A DNA stretch of 64,000 nt from JAUNSR01 sp036655355. Its GTDB lineage: Bacteria > Bacteroidota > Bacteroidia > Bacteroidales > JAUNSR01. A model generated the notes under the pieces. The model was not told the origin of the DNA. It searched no databases and worked only from the letters and a program-made list of their open reading frames with translations. The stretch's first letter is position 1; each line of letters begins with the position of its first letter. Position numbers and translations under genes: made by a program. Where the stretch lies: positions 110,246 through 174,245 of the forward strand of contig JAVVQG010000008.1 of the NCBI GenBank assembly GCA_036655355.1, written 5' to 3'. Shown here in pieces: positions 26,020 through 33,801 of the stretch.

Positions 26020-26316
26020 ATGAAAATCATCGACGCTTCTGAGTTCTTACGGAATCAGAAAAATTACTTTGACCGCTCAAAAGAGGAACGCATCTTTGTT
26101 CGTCAGGATGCGGAGTATTTTGAGTTGGTGCCAAGAGGGGAAGAGGAACCCCGGCATCCGAGCCCTTCGCTCGATCCCTTTTGGGATCACGCTTGTAATG
26201 TGATCGAGCTTGAGCGGCGCATCGCCACGCTTGCCGACCGACAAATGGAGAAGTGTGCCGTTTTGGAACCGGATGAAGATGTTGAATCCTTTATCAATAA
26301 GTTATGTACCGACTGA
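26020..26316 (+). CDS. YefM/Phd-like antitoxin
   Basis: This 98-residue protein overlaps the toxin gene by 13 bases. Its first half (MKIIDASEFLRNQKNYFDRS, then ERIFVRQDAEYFELVP) has the Phd/YefM pattern: a DNA-binding N-terminus that starts with a beta strand, followed by a serine/Phe-rich helix and a hydrophobic strand pair. The second half is helical and charged and would wrap the toxin. Its low similarity to classic YefM makes the partner gene the main evidence. It is probably a plasmid-free chromosomal type II system. Confidence 0.72.
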   Translation: MKIIDASEFLRNQKNYFDRSKEERIFVRQDAEYFELVPRGEEEPRHPSPSLDPFWDHACNVIELERRIATLADRQMEKCAVLEPDEDVESFINKLCTD

Positions 26317-26585
26317 TTTTTACGGAGGATGCCCAAAAAGATATCCGTCTCCTGAATAAGAAGGCTCCTACGGCGGTTCCAAAATTAAAAGAGTTGCTGG
26401 CCGAACTAAAGGTTGATCCTCGCGACGGAACCGGTAAGGTGGAGATGCTTAAGGGATTCGATCGGGAAACTTGGTCGCGTCGCATTAATCACGAGCACCG
26501 TTTGGTCTATCAGATTGACGAACCCAAGCAAGAGGTGCTCATTTTGGCAGCGTATGGTCACTACCTGCATCAGGCAGATCAGTAA
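26304..26585 (+). CDS. Txe/YoeB family toxin (RelE-fold mRNA endoribonuclease)
   Basis: The 93-residue protein fits YoeB closely in length and pattern: IFTEDAQKDIRLL at the start, ELLAELKVDPRDGTGKVEMLKG in the middle, then WSRRINHEHRLVYQI and a C-terminal YGHYLHQ. The conserved Glu, Arg, His and Tyr that cut ribosome-bound mRNA in YoeB have counterparts in KVE, HR and GHY. It overlaps the antitoxin gene by 13 bases. Its stop is one base from the convergent cyclophilin stop, and I see no terminator hairpin between the two. Confidence 0.88.
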   Translation: MYRLIFTEDAQKDIRLLNKKAPTAVPKLKELLAELKVDPRDGTGKVEMLKGFDRETWSRRINHEHRLVYQIDEPKQEVLILAAYGHYLHQADQ

Positions 26586-26586
26586 A

Positions 26587-27405
26587 TCACTCTAAAAGTT
26601 TTACCTTCATGACCACATCTTCGCGCGGACGGTCGTTGCCGTCTGTCGGAATCGAAGAGATCTTCTCAATCACATCAAGGCCGGATATCACCTCGCCGAA
26701 AATAGTATATTCGTTTTTAAGATGTAACGATCCCCCTACGGTTGTATACGCCTCGCGTTCGGCCGGAGTGAAGGTCAGCGATCCCGGGGTAGCTCTTGTT
26801 ATGGAGTCTATGCGGTGGTTCAGTTCGGCAACGCGCTTGTTGAACTCCCGTGGATTCGCCCTTTTTACAGAATCCAGTTCAGCCTTTAAGGGCTGGTATA
26901 GTTTGGCTCGAACCTGTTTCTTGATGGGTACGTTCTTGATCAATTCAAGCGTATCTAACTCCCCGTTCGTATAGGGTCTCCCTTCGATGATAAAAAACAT
27001 CGACATGTCTGAATCTTTCTTCGGATTAAACTTCTCATCTCGTCGCGGACAAGCGAGTGCACCTTTTTTTGGCACATGATCCGCACGTATCTCGTTCGGA
27101 ATCTCCATTGTGCGGTCTCCGTCACCGACGCGTGAGCCCGGTTTTACTCCTCGCGAATCCTGTGATCCTCCTTGAATTATAAATTGTTGAATGACGCGTC
27201 CGAAAAGCGTATCGTCAAAATAGCCCTTCTTTACGAGATTCAGAAAATAATCTCGGTGGCGCGGCGTGTCATTGTATAGTTTTACCTTCATATCCCCTTT
27301 GTTGGTCGAGATAAGTACGATGTGCTCTTTCTCCTGTGCCTGCAGCGTAGTTGCCGTGCATGCGAAAAGGATGAAAAGGAGTGAGATGTATTTTTTAATT
27401 CTCAT
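26587..27405 (-). CDS. Periplasmic cyclophilin-type peptidyl-prolyl isomerase with helical insert
   Basis: The 272-residue protein has a signal peptide (to TLQA, about residue 23) and a cyclophilin domain: NKGDMKVKLYNDTPRHRDYFLNL, then FGRVIQQFIIQGG, MSMFFIIEG and YTIFGEVISGLDVIEKIS. Between MSMFFIIEG (about 137) and the IFGEV part (about 235) sits a charged, mostly helical insert of about 80 residues that normal cyclophilins lack. The protein should speed proline isomerisation during folding in the periplasm. It is convergent with the toxin gene. Confidence 0.92.
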   Translation of the reverse strand: MRIKKYISLLFILFACTATTLQAQEKEHIVLISTNKGDMKVKLYNDTPRHRDYFLNLVKKGYFDDTLFGRVIQQFIIQGGSQDSRGVKPGSRVGDGDRTMEIPNEIRADHVPKKGALACPRRDEKFNPKKDSDMSMFFIIEGRPYTNGELDTLELIKNVPIKKQVRAKLYQPLKAELDSVKRANPREFNKRVAELNHRIDSITRATPGSLTFTPAEREAYTTVGGSLHLKNEYTIFGEVISGLDVIEKISSIPTDGNDRPREDVVMKVKLLE

Positions 27406-27449
27406 ATCTTAGGATTTATTATTCAATGGTTTAAGCGTTGGGATTGCGG

Positions 27450-27457
27450 CAAAGGTA
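27450..27457 (-). promoter_or_regulatory. -7 element of the cyclophilin gene
   Basis: TACCTTTG on the minus strand matches the Bacteroidetes -7 element, about 45 bases before the ATG. A TTGC about 20 bases upstream may be a weak -33. Confidence 0.5.
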
Positions 27458-27611
27458 AATTTTTTTTGATCGCCTTGCAACCAATTCGTTTTCTCAATAC
27501 GTCTAATTTATTGAAAACGGACAGATTCTTTAATTAGAAATTGAACGAATGGGATGCATCCTTCGAAATAGTATAAGACCGAAATAATTAATCATTAAAT
27601 AATAGAAGAAA

Positions 27612-28220
27612 ATGAGAACGAAAACAGTGATCTTAACTCTCGTATTTGCCCTGCTAGCGCTTTGTAGTTACGCCCAGGATTCATTAATTACCAAACTCGC
27701 CGTTTCCGATGACGACACATTGACACAAACTGAAGAGGTGGTGGTATCTGAAAACATATCGCTTTCGTCTCAGCAATATTATGAATTGGAAAAAATGAAA
27801 TTGGAAAATAAGAAGATGCAGATCAAAGAGCTTGTAGCATCCAATCAAAATAATGTAAAGCCGGTGCTTATGGCTGTAACTCCTTTTTTAACCGCTATTA
27901 TCATCGTATTGATCGTGCTTTATTTTGATGACAGACAGAAAAAGGCAAAATATGAACTGATGAGTAAGGCGATCGAATCGGGGGCAACCATTCCGACCGA
28001 TTTCTTTGCTTCCAAAAAGAAAATTAAAAACTATCTTGCAAGCGGGTTAACCACGCTGGCGACGGGACTGGGAATCATTATTTTTGGAATCATCGTAGAA
28101 GAAGTCATTATTGGAATTGGTGCGATTGTGGCGTTTGTGGGACTCGCTTATCTGGGCGTTTGGAAATTTGAGCAATCGCAAAAGAATAGCAATTCACGAG
28201 AGTCGGAATCACACGAATGA
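27612..28220 (+). CDS. DUF6249-like membrane protein
   Basis: The 202-residue protein begins with a signal peptide (MRTKTVILTLVFALLALCSY, cut near AQ). A coiled-coil-like stretch (about 52-80, YELEKMKLENKKMQIKEL) is followed by three hydrophobic segments (about 86-106, 142-160 and 163-186) and a Ser/Glu-rich tail. Its stop overlaps the start of the sigma-factor gene by 4 bases (ATGA), so the two are coupled. I recall the DUF6249 family from such sigma-factor operons, but this is from memory. A role in signalling to the sigma factor is an inference. Confidence 0.65.
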   Translation: MRTKTVILTLVFALLALCSYAQDSLITKLAVSDDDTLTQTEEVVVSENISLSSQQYYELEKMKLENKKMQIKELVASNQNNVKPVLMAVTPFLTAIIIVLIVLYFDDRQKKAKYELMSKAIESGATIPTDFFASKKKIKNYLASGLTTLATGLGIIIFGIIVEEVIIGIGAIVAFVGLAYLGVWKFEQSQKNSNSRESESHE

Positions 28221-28777
28221 AGAAACAAGCTGAAGATATTGCTCTTGTCTCACAAGTCATGCTGTTGGGAAGTGAGAAAGCGTTTAGGCGGTTGGTTGAG
28301 AAATACCAATCGCCTGTGCGACGTTTCTTTCTGAATCATACGGGTGGCGATGAGGCCTTAAGTGACGATCTGGCTCAGGAAACTTTTATTAAAGCGTGGT
28401 GTAATATTGAATCTTTTCTTGGATTAGCTGCCTTTTCTACATGGCTTTACCGGATCGCCTATAATATTTGGTGTGATTATTTGCGAGGTCGGAAGGAACA
28501 TCAGTCACTTACTGCGGAGGGGATCGATCCGCTTTATCATTGCGATCCCGATGATTTGACAACCAATTATGATTTATATCGGGCAATGGAGGGATTGAAA
28601 GAGGAAGAGAAGAGTTGTATACTCCTTTATTTTATGGAGGATCTTTCTATTTCGAGAATCTCATTAATTACCGGATTGCCTTCGGGTACTGTCAAATCGC
28701 ATCTTTCAAGAGGTAAATCAAAGATGTCTCGGTTTTTGCAACAACAGGGTTATGATAATTCTCAACGAAAGGTATAA
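28217..28777 (+). CDS. ECF-type RNA polymerase sigma factor
   Basis: The 186-residue protein has sigma region 2 (about 20-90: RLVEKYQSPVRRFFL, LSDDLAQETFIKAWCNIESF, FSTWLYRIAYNIWCDYL) and region 4 (about 120-175: EEKSCILLYFMEDLSISRIS and SGTVKSHLSRGKSKM). It would direct RNA polymerase to a specific promoter set. It is coupled to the upstream membrane-protein gene by a 4-base overlap and is followed by a small membrane protein that could act as an anti-sigma factor. No target promoter could be deduced. Confidence 0.93.
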   Translation: MKKQAEDIALVSQVMLLGSEKAFRRLVEKYQSPVRRFFLNHTGGDEALSDDLAQETFIKAWCNIESFLGLAAFSTWLYRIAYNIWCDYLRGRKEHQSLTAEGIDPLYHCDPDDLTTNYDLYRAMEGLKEEEKSCILLYFMEDLSISRISLITGLPSGTVKSHLSRGKSKMSRFLQQQGYDNSQRKV

Positions 28778-28820
28778 AATGATGTGTTCCATCTTGGTGG
28801 GAATAAATATAATTACACAT

Positions 28821-29177
28821 ATGGAAAAGGATAATATGTTACGAGATTTTATGCATCAGCATAAAAAGGAAATTTCGGATCGGGGATTTTCTAAAAAGAT
28901 ACAGGCTGATCTTCAGCCACGCGCTCCGTTGAATCTCTGGGCTTTTATGTTCGTAGTTCTGATGTGGATGGCGCTTGGGGTGTGGTTTTATTTCTCCTTT
29001 GACCGCATAATGGGAGGATTGAACATCCTTTACCTAAGTTTATCCGGATTGACATTGCCTGCAAATAACGACTGGATTCTTTTCCCCGGCATGATTGCTT
29101 TGATTGGTTTTCTATCATGGCAAACGATTCGTATTTTAACTCAATTTTACGATTTGTGCAATCCCTTGAATAAGTGA
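28821..29177 (+). CDS. Small membrane protein, possible anti-sigma partner (DUF5056-like)
   Basis: I chose the ATG at 28821, giving 118 residues that begin MEKDNMLRDFMHQHKKEISD; the upstream frame back to 28752 is not family-like and overlaps the sigma gene. The first 40 residues are a charged cytoplasmic part with the GFSKKIQADL pattern seen at the start of Bacteroidetes proteins encoded after sigma factors. Two membrane segments follow (about 42-62 and 84-102). The layout resembles a short anti-sigma factor, but no zinc-binding anti-sigma motif is present. The function is inferred from position. Confidence 0.6.
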   Translation: MEKDNMLRDFMHQHKKEISDRGFSKKIQADLQPRAPLNLWAFMFVVLMWMALGVWFYFSFDRIMGGLNILYLSLSGLTLPANNDWILFPGMIALIGFLSWQTIRILTQFYDLCNPLNK

Positions 29178-29238
29178 GAATTGCTTTGTGGAAAGGGTTT
29201 TTGAACTAATTTTGGCAATGTTTTTCTTTAAGAAGGTG

Positions 29239-29268
29239 TTGCAATATTAAAATTCTTAACTACCTTTG
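29239..29268 (+). promoter_or_regulatory. Promoter of the tRNA-Tyr/tRNA-Gly unit
   Basis: TTGC (29239-29242), an 18-base spacer and TACCTTTG (29261-29268) form a good -33/-7 pair about 40 bases before tRNA-Tyr. Confidence 0.6.
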
Positions 29269-29308
29269 CAACGCAATCGGGAAATAAATCGAATGCAAAA
29301 CAGGTATT

Positions 29309-29391
29309 GGGCGAATACCAGAGTGGCCAAATGGGGCAGACTGTAAATCTGCTGTCTTTCGACTTCGGTGGTTCGAATCCATCTTCGCCCA
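29309..29391 (+). tRNA. tRNA-Tyr (anticodon GTA)
   Basis: The acceptor stem GGGCGAA pairs with TTCGCCC. The anticodon arm GCAGA-CTGTAAA-TCTGC gives GTA. A long variable arm, as in bacterial class II tRNA-Tyr, and a GGTTCGAATCC T arm are present. The 3' CCA is not encoded. Confidence 0.97.
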
Positions 29392-29397
29392 CACTTT

Positions 29398-29473
29398 GCG
29401 GGAATAGCTCAGTTGATAGAGCATCAGCCTTCCAAGCTGAGGGTCGCGGGTTTGAGCCCCGTTTCCCGCTCCA
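29398..29473 (+). tRNA. tRNA-Gly (anticodon TCC)
   Basis: The acceptor stem GCGGGAA pairs with TTCCCGC. The anticodon loop CTTCCAA gives TCC. The 3' CCA at 29471-29473 is encoded here. It lies 6 bases after tRNA-Tyr, so both come from one transcript. The 52 bases visible of the tRNA-Gly at the window's right end are identical. Confidence 0.97.
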
Positions 29474-29477
29474 ATAA

Positions 29478-29510
29478 AAAAAAGGAATCTGAATTTCAGG
29501 TTCCTTTTTT
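29478..29510 (+). terminator. Intrinsic terminator of the tRNA unit
   Basis: AAAAAAGGAA pairs with TTCCTTTTTT and the stem continues through a CTGA/TCAG inner part. The T run is part of the 3' arm. It lies directly after the tRNA-Gly CCA. Confidence 0.85.
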
Positions 29511-29627
29511 GCGTTTAAAATCCTTTGATAGCCGGGCTGTACGGCACAGTGCAAATGAATCGTGTAAATCTAGCCTTCCTGTAAAATCCCCGACTGTTCC
29601 TTTGAATTTATTTTCTGAAACTGTATA

Positions 29628-29737
29628 TCTGAAAAACCACCGCCTTGCTTCGACCGAAGCACCGCCTTGCTTCGACTGAACCACCGCCTTGCTTCGACCG
29701 AACCAAAGCGGTGAAACGCACCGAATGGTTTTTCAGA
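29628..29737. repeat. Three 22-bp tandem repeats framed by a 12-bp inverted repeat
   Basis: The units CACCGCCTTGCTTCGACCGAAG (variants) occupy 29638-29659, 29660-29681 and 29682-29703, directly adjacent. The first contains the near-palindrome GCTTCG-AC-CGAAGC. The array is framed by TCTGAAAAACCA (29628-29639) and its exact reverse complement TGGTTTTTCAGA (29726-29737). A CACCGC...GCGGTG pair lies inside. There are no spacers, so it is not CRISPR. RNA from either strand could fold into a long branched hairpin. Confidence 0.85.
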
Positions 29738-30737
29738 ATCACATTCTTGACCATGAGAATTAAAATTGAGTGCTTGATACGAAGAAAGCCATGCTTGCGC
29801 CCAGCTATACCACAACATCCTCTTCCGAATATTTCCCACAACCTCTCCCTTTAGAAGATCCCCCTCAGAAGCGCCTCCGGCTCGCATATATTATTATTTT
29901 TAGTAAAATAAAGTGGTTTTCTTTATTTAGACTACGTAATAAACAAATTCAATATTTCCCTTTCTTCCAACTGATTTTATCAATAATATCACATTTATTA
30001 TTTCACTTAGGGAGAAAGTGTGTTATTATATCTTTCAATTTGTAAGTTCGAGTTTAAAACCGTTTTTCTATCTAAAAATTGATTTAATTGAAAACGCTGG
30101 GCAAAACGGTATTTTTAAAATAATAAATAGTTAAAATATTATTATTTTCTTAAGCATTATTGTTCAAAGAAACTGCATATACTGTTTTGTCTCGAAATGA
30201 AAGAACGGTTAAAACAGGCAATTAGTCAAGTGCTCCTCCTAAAAGAGTCGATTCGGTAAGGAACGGCTCTTTGTTTAAGGATGATTTTCGGTAAGGATGT
30301 GATAAAGTGCTATTTGTTGAATAAAGGTATTTTTATACATTTTAGCTATCTAGGTTTAACAAAAATATCCATATCGTAAAATTACAGAATATTTAAAGAG
30401 ATGATTTTTGTATATTTGATATAAAGACAGGGTATTATCCTACAACACCCCGTTTTTTTTCGTTTTCAGTTACAAATTGAAAGTAGAAAACATATTGCTT
30501 ATTTACATAAAGGGGTTTAATCTGGATTATTAACATCATTTTTTTGTTTGTTTGCTTTAACAGATTGATTGTTTGTTGCTTATTAGTGTATGTTGTTTTT
30601 GACAACTAACACGTTTTTCCCCAATTATTCTTCCCGTAAATACCGTTTTTGATTGTTACCTCCGGTGATAATCCAAAGGCATATGCGTATTGTAAATAAC
30701 AAATTGAAATATCCATTAATTAAATTCAGAGGAATGC
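29738..30737. other. 1-kb non-coding, AT-rich region upstream of SusC
   Basis: No gene with family-like sequence is present. Notable elements are a 9-base stem AAAGAGTCG/CGGCTCTTT at 30242-30272, a perfect -7 element TATATTTG at 30411-30418 that is the best promoter candidate for the SusC operon, and an imperfect hairpin followed by eight T residues at 30427-30460 that looks like a weak terminator. A frame of 20 codons at 30197-30259 is too short to support. The promoter candidate would give a leader of about 310 bases. Confidence 0.5.
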
Positions 30738-33700
30738 ATGAAAAAGAAACGATTTGATTTGTTTCCAGCCCATGGTGTGTTTGATTCAAGGCTCAAAACA
30801 GGAGTTATGATGATGACAATGCCTTTTATCGCCGGAAACATCTCTGCTTCCGAGCATGGGGAGTTCGCAGCGAGTGCGATGACTGCTCAGGTACAGACCG
30901 GAACTACTGTTTCAATCAAAGGAGTTGTGAAAGATGCTTTAGGCATCACGATTCCGGGTGTGAATGTGGTCGTTAAAGGCACTACACAAGGTACGGTGGC
31001 AGACTGGGATGGTAATTACACCATCAACGCACCAAAGGGAAGTACACTCGTGTTCAGTTACATCGGGTTTACACCGAAAGAGGTTCTTGTATCTGCACAG
31101 ACTACGTTGAACGTAGTGTTGGAGGAAGATACTCAGAAACTTGACGAGGTAGTCGTTGTAGCTTACGGGGTACGTAAAAAAGGAACTGTATCGGGCTCGG
31201 TTGGCGTCATTAAATCAGATGCTTTTGAAAACACCCCGGTTGCAAGTTTCGACCAGGCCCTTCAGGGTAAGGCTACGGGACTTGAGGTTTTGTCAAACAG
31301 TGGAGAACCAAGTGCACCGGCATCATTTAAGATCCGTGGTGTAAACTCCATCAATGCCGGAACCACTCCTTTGTTTATCCTCGATGGAATTGCCATTTCG
31401 GCAAACGATTTCTCGGCGATCAATCCCAATGACATCGACAACATCTCGGTACTGAAAGATGCTTCTTCGACATCCATTTACGGAGCGCGTGCTGCAAACG
31501 GTGTGATCGTGATCACAACCAAACGAGGTAAAGTGGGCGATAAGGGTAAGATCAATGTCCGCGCACAATACGGATGGTCAAACCTGGCTTACGGAAACTG
31601 GAGTCAGATGAACACCTCGCAGCGTTTGGATTATGAAGAGCAGATTGGTTTGCGTGTTCCCGGCATGTATGATCGTGAAGCGTTAGAGCGGGTCAATATC
31701 AACTGGCGCGACATCGTTTTCAATAACAATGCTCCTTTTAGCAACTACGAAGTGAACGCTTCGGGTGCATCGGATAAAGTGAATTATTTCGTTTCCGGCT
31801 CTTACTATGATCAGGAAGGTATTGCTTTGGGATCGGATTTCAAAAGATATGCGGTTCGAACAAACCTGGAAGCCCGTATCACGGACTGGTGTAAAATCGG
31901 TACCAACACGGCCTTCTCTTATGAAGATATGGAGGAAGCCGAAGCCGGAAGTTATACTACGGTAACGCCTATCTCGGCATCCCGCTTCATGTTGCCTTAC
32001 TGGAATCCTTACCGCGAAGACGGTACCCTGGCTTCCCTGTCAGACGGCAGTTGGTTGGGAACAAACCAGAATCCGTTGGAATGGTATGAGAATAATCCGC
32101 GTCAGGTGAATAAAGCCAAACTGATTGCTTCTGCATTCATCGAATTGCGTCCGTTCGAAGAACTTACCATCCGTTCGGTGGGAGGTGTGGATTTCATGGA
32201 CCGTCGCGTTGATATGATGTCGATGCCTTCTTACCTGCCGAACTACGGCTCGGGAAGTGTGGGTCGCTCTTTCTCTCGCGGAACAAACCTCACTTGGACC
32301 AACACGGCCAACTACATCACTTCCATCAACGGGCAGCACAACATCATCGCGATGCTTGGTCAGGAGATCATCCGCAATGAATCGGAAGGCTTCTCTGCAA
32401 CTGCAATCGGACAGACGAATGATAAATTGATGTCTATGGGTGCCGGAACAACGGTTACTTCATGGGACGATCTTTTCTCCTCTTCTACCTATTTGTCTGT
32501 TTTTGCCCGTGGCGAATACAACTTCGAAAATAAATACTATACGGATCTTTCCATCCGTCGTGAAGCCTCTTCCAAATTCGGTAAGAATTCGCGTTGGGGA
32601 ACATTCTGGTCTGTCGGTACGATGTGGGATGCCAAATCAGAAGCTTTCCTTTCGGATGCTACTTGGTTGTCTAACGCACAGCTTACTTTCAGTATCGGTA
32701 CTTCGGGGAACTCATCCATTCCGAACTACGATCACCTGGCACTCGTTGCATCGGGTGCGCAGTATGACGGCCGTCCCGGAATCGCTCCTTGGGAGAAAGG
32801 AAATGAAAACCTGACTTGGGAAACGACGATGACTACCAATGTTGGTTTGAAACTGGGCTTCTTCAACCGTTTGAACGCAAGTGTTGAATTCTATAATAAG
32901 AAAACAACGGATATGTTGATGGAAGTACCCGTATCACATATCAACGGAAACGGTGGGTTCCGCTGGGATAACATCGGTGCGATCGTAAACCGCGGGGTTG
33001 AGGTGGATGTGAATTACGACCTGTTCAGCAGTCGCCATTTCGTATGGAATGTAAACGCAAACGTATCGTACAACTACAATGAAATTACCGAGTTGTATAA
33101 CGGACAAGATGAGTACGACTTGTCAAGTTCGGGTATGAAACTGAAAGTGGGTCATCCTTACGGCGAATTCTATGTGGTTCGTTATGCCGGAGTGAATCCT
33201 ACCAACGGTGACGCTTTGTGGTATGACAAGAACGGAAACATCACCAATGTATATAATGAGAATGACCGCGTATTGATCGGTAAAAGCTACAATGCGCCTT
33301 GGCAGGGTGGTTTCGGTACCTCTTTGAGCTACAAAGGCGTGTCGTTGTCAGCACAGTTCAGCTGGGTGGCGGGTCGCTATATGATGAACAATGACCGCTT
33401 CTTCGATGAAAGCAACGGTACGTTCACCATGTACAACCAGTCTTCGAAATTATTGGATCGCTGGCAGAAACCGGGTGACGAAACGGAAATTCCTCGTCAC
33501 GGTCAATTGACTCAGATGGACTCGCACCTGCTTGAAGATGCGTCGTTCCTTCGTCTGAAGAACCTGACGCTGGCTTATAATCTTCCTGCGAAGTGGTTGA
33601 AGAGTACCAAGGTTATCGAACAGGTTCGTGTGTACGGACAGGCTCAGAACCTGATCACTTTCACCGGTTTCTCGGGTATGGACCCGGAATCGAGCATGAA

Positions 33701-33764
33701 CATCTATGCAGCCTCTTACCCGTTGGCACGCCAGTTCTCGCTTGGTCTTGAAGTCTCTTTCTAA
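30738..33764 (+). CDS. SusC/RagA-family TonB-linked outer-membrane transporter
   Basis: The 1008-residue protein has a signal peptide region (about 1-55), a carboxypeptidase-like domain (about 56-132: IKGVVKDALGITIPGVNVVVKGT), the linker EEVVVVAYG-type box (KLDEVVVVAYGVRKKG, residues 134-149), a plug domain (about 150-258: ALQGKATGLEVLSNSGEPSA, TTPLFILDGIAI, ISVLKDASSTSIYGARAANGVI) and a beta-barrel that ends in Phe. It imports a ligand delivered by SusD with energy from TonB. It is the first gene of the locus. The 37 bases to SusD indicate co-transcription. The ligand class cannot be read from this protein. Confidence 0.95.
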   Translation: MKKKRFDLFPAHGVFDSRLKTGVMMMTMPFIAGNISASEHGEFAASAMTAQVQTGTTVSIKGVVKDALGITIPGVNVVVKGTTQGTVADWDGNYTINAPKGSTLVFSYIGFTPKEVLVSAQTTLNVVLEEDTQKLDEVVVVAYGVRKKGTVSGSVGVIKSDAFENTPVASFDQALQGKATGLEVLSNSGEPSAPASFKIRGVNSINAGTTPLFILDGIAISANDFSAINPNDIDNISVLKDASSTSIYGARAANGVIVITTKRGKVGDKGKINVRAQYGWSNLAYGNWSQMNTSQRLDYEEQIGLRVPGMYDREALERVNINWRDIVFNNNAPFSNYEVNASGASDKVNYFVSGSYYDQEGIALGSDFKRYAVRTNLEARITDWCKIGTNTAFSYEDMEEAEAGSYTTVTPISASRFMLPYWNPYREDGTLASLSDGSWLGTNQNPLEWYENNPRQVNKAKLIASAFIELRPFEELTIRSVGGVDFMDRRVDMMSMPSYLPNYGSGSVGRSFSRGTNLTWTNTANYITSINGQHNIIAMLGQEIIRNESEGFSATAIGQTNDKLMSMGAGTTVTSWDDLFSSSTYLSVFARGEYNFENKYYTDLSIRREASSKFGKNSRWGTFWSVGTMWDAKSEAFLSDATWLSNAQLTFSIGTSGNSSIPNYDHLALVASGAQYDGRPGIAPWEKGNENLTWETTMTTNVGLKLGFFNRLNASVEFYNKKTTDMLMEVPVSHINGNGGFRWDNIGAIVNRGVEVDVNYDLFSSRHFVWNVNANVSYNYNEITELYNGQDEYDLSSSGMKLKVGHPYGEFYVVRYAGVNPTNGDALWYDKNGNITNVYNENDRVLIGKSYNAPWQGGFGTSLSYKGVSLSAQFSWVAGRYMMNNDRFFDESNGTFTMYNQSSKLLDRWQKPGDETEIPRHGQLTQMDSHLLEDASFLRLKNLTLAYNLPAKWLKSTKVIEQVRVYGQAQNLITFTGFSGMDPESSMNIYAASYPLARQFSLGLEVSF

Positions 33765-33801
33765 ATAGTTGACTCTGGAGTTAAAAATAGATTATATACA
33801 G

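Noticed and set aside
29228..29554. Open frame of 108 codons on the minus strand
   Set aside because: It is antisense to tRNA-Tyr and tRNA-Gly (GSNPRPSAWKADALSTE is a typical false translation).
29638..29703. CRISPR array
   Set aside because: The three 22-bp units abut each other without spacers, and no cas genes are present.
29570..29887. Overlapping minus-strand frames with repeated SVEARRWF-like segments
   Set aside because: They are translations of the 22-bp tandem repeats, without a family match or a promoter.
30197..30259. 20-codon frame upstream of SusC
   Set aside because: It is too short, lacks a clear promoter or neighbouring control hairpin arranged as in an attenuator, and matches no known leader.
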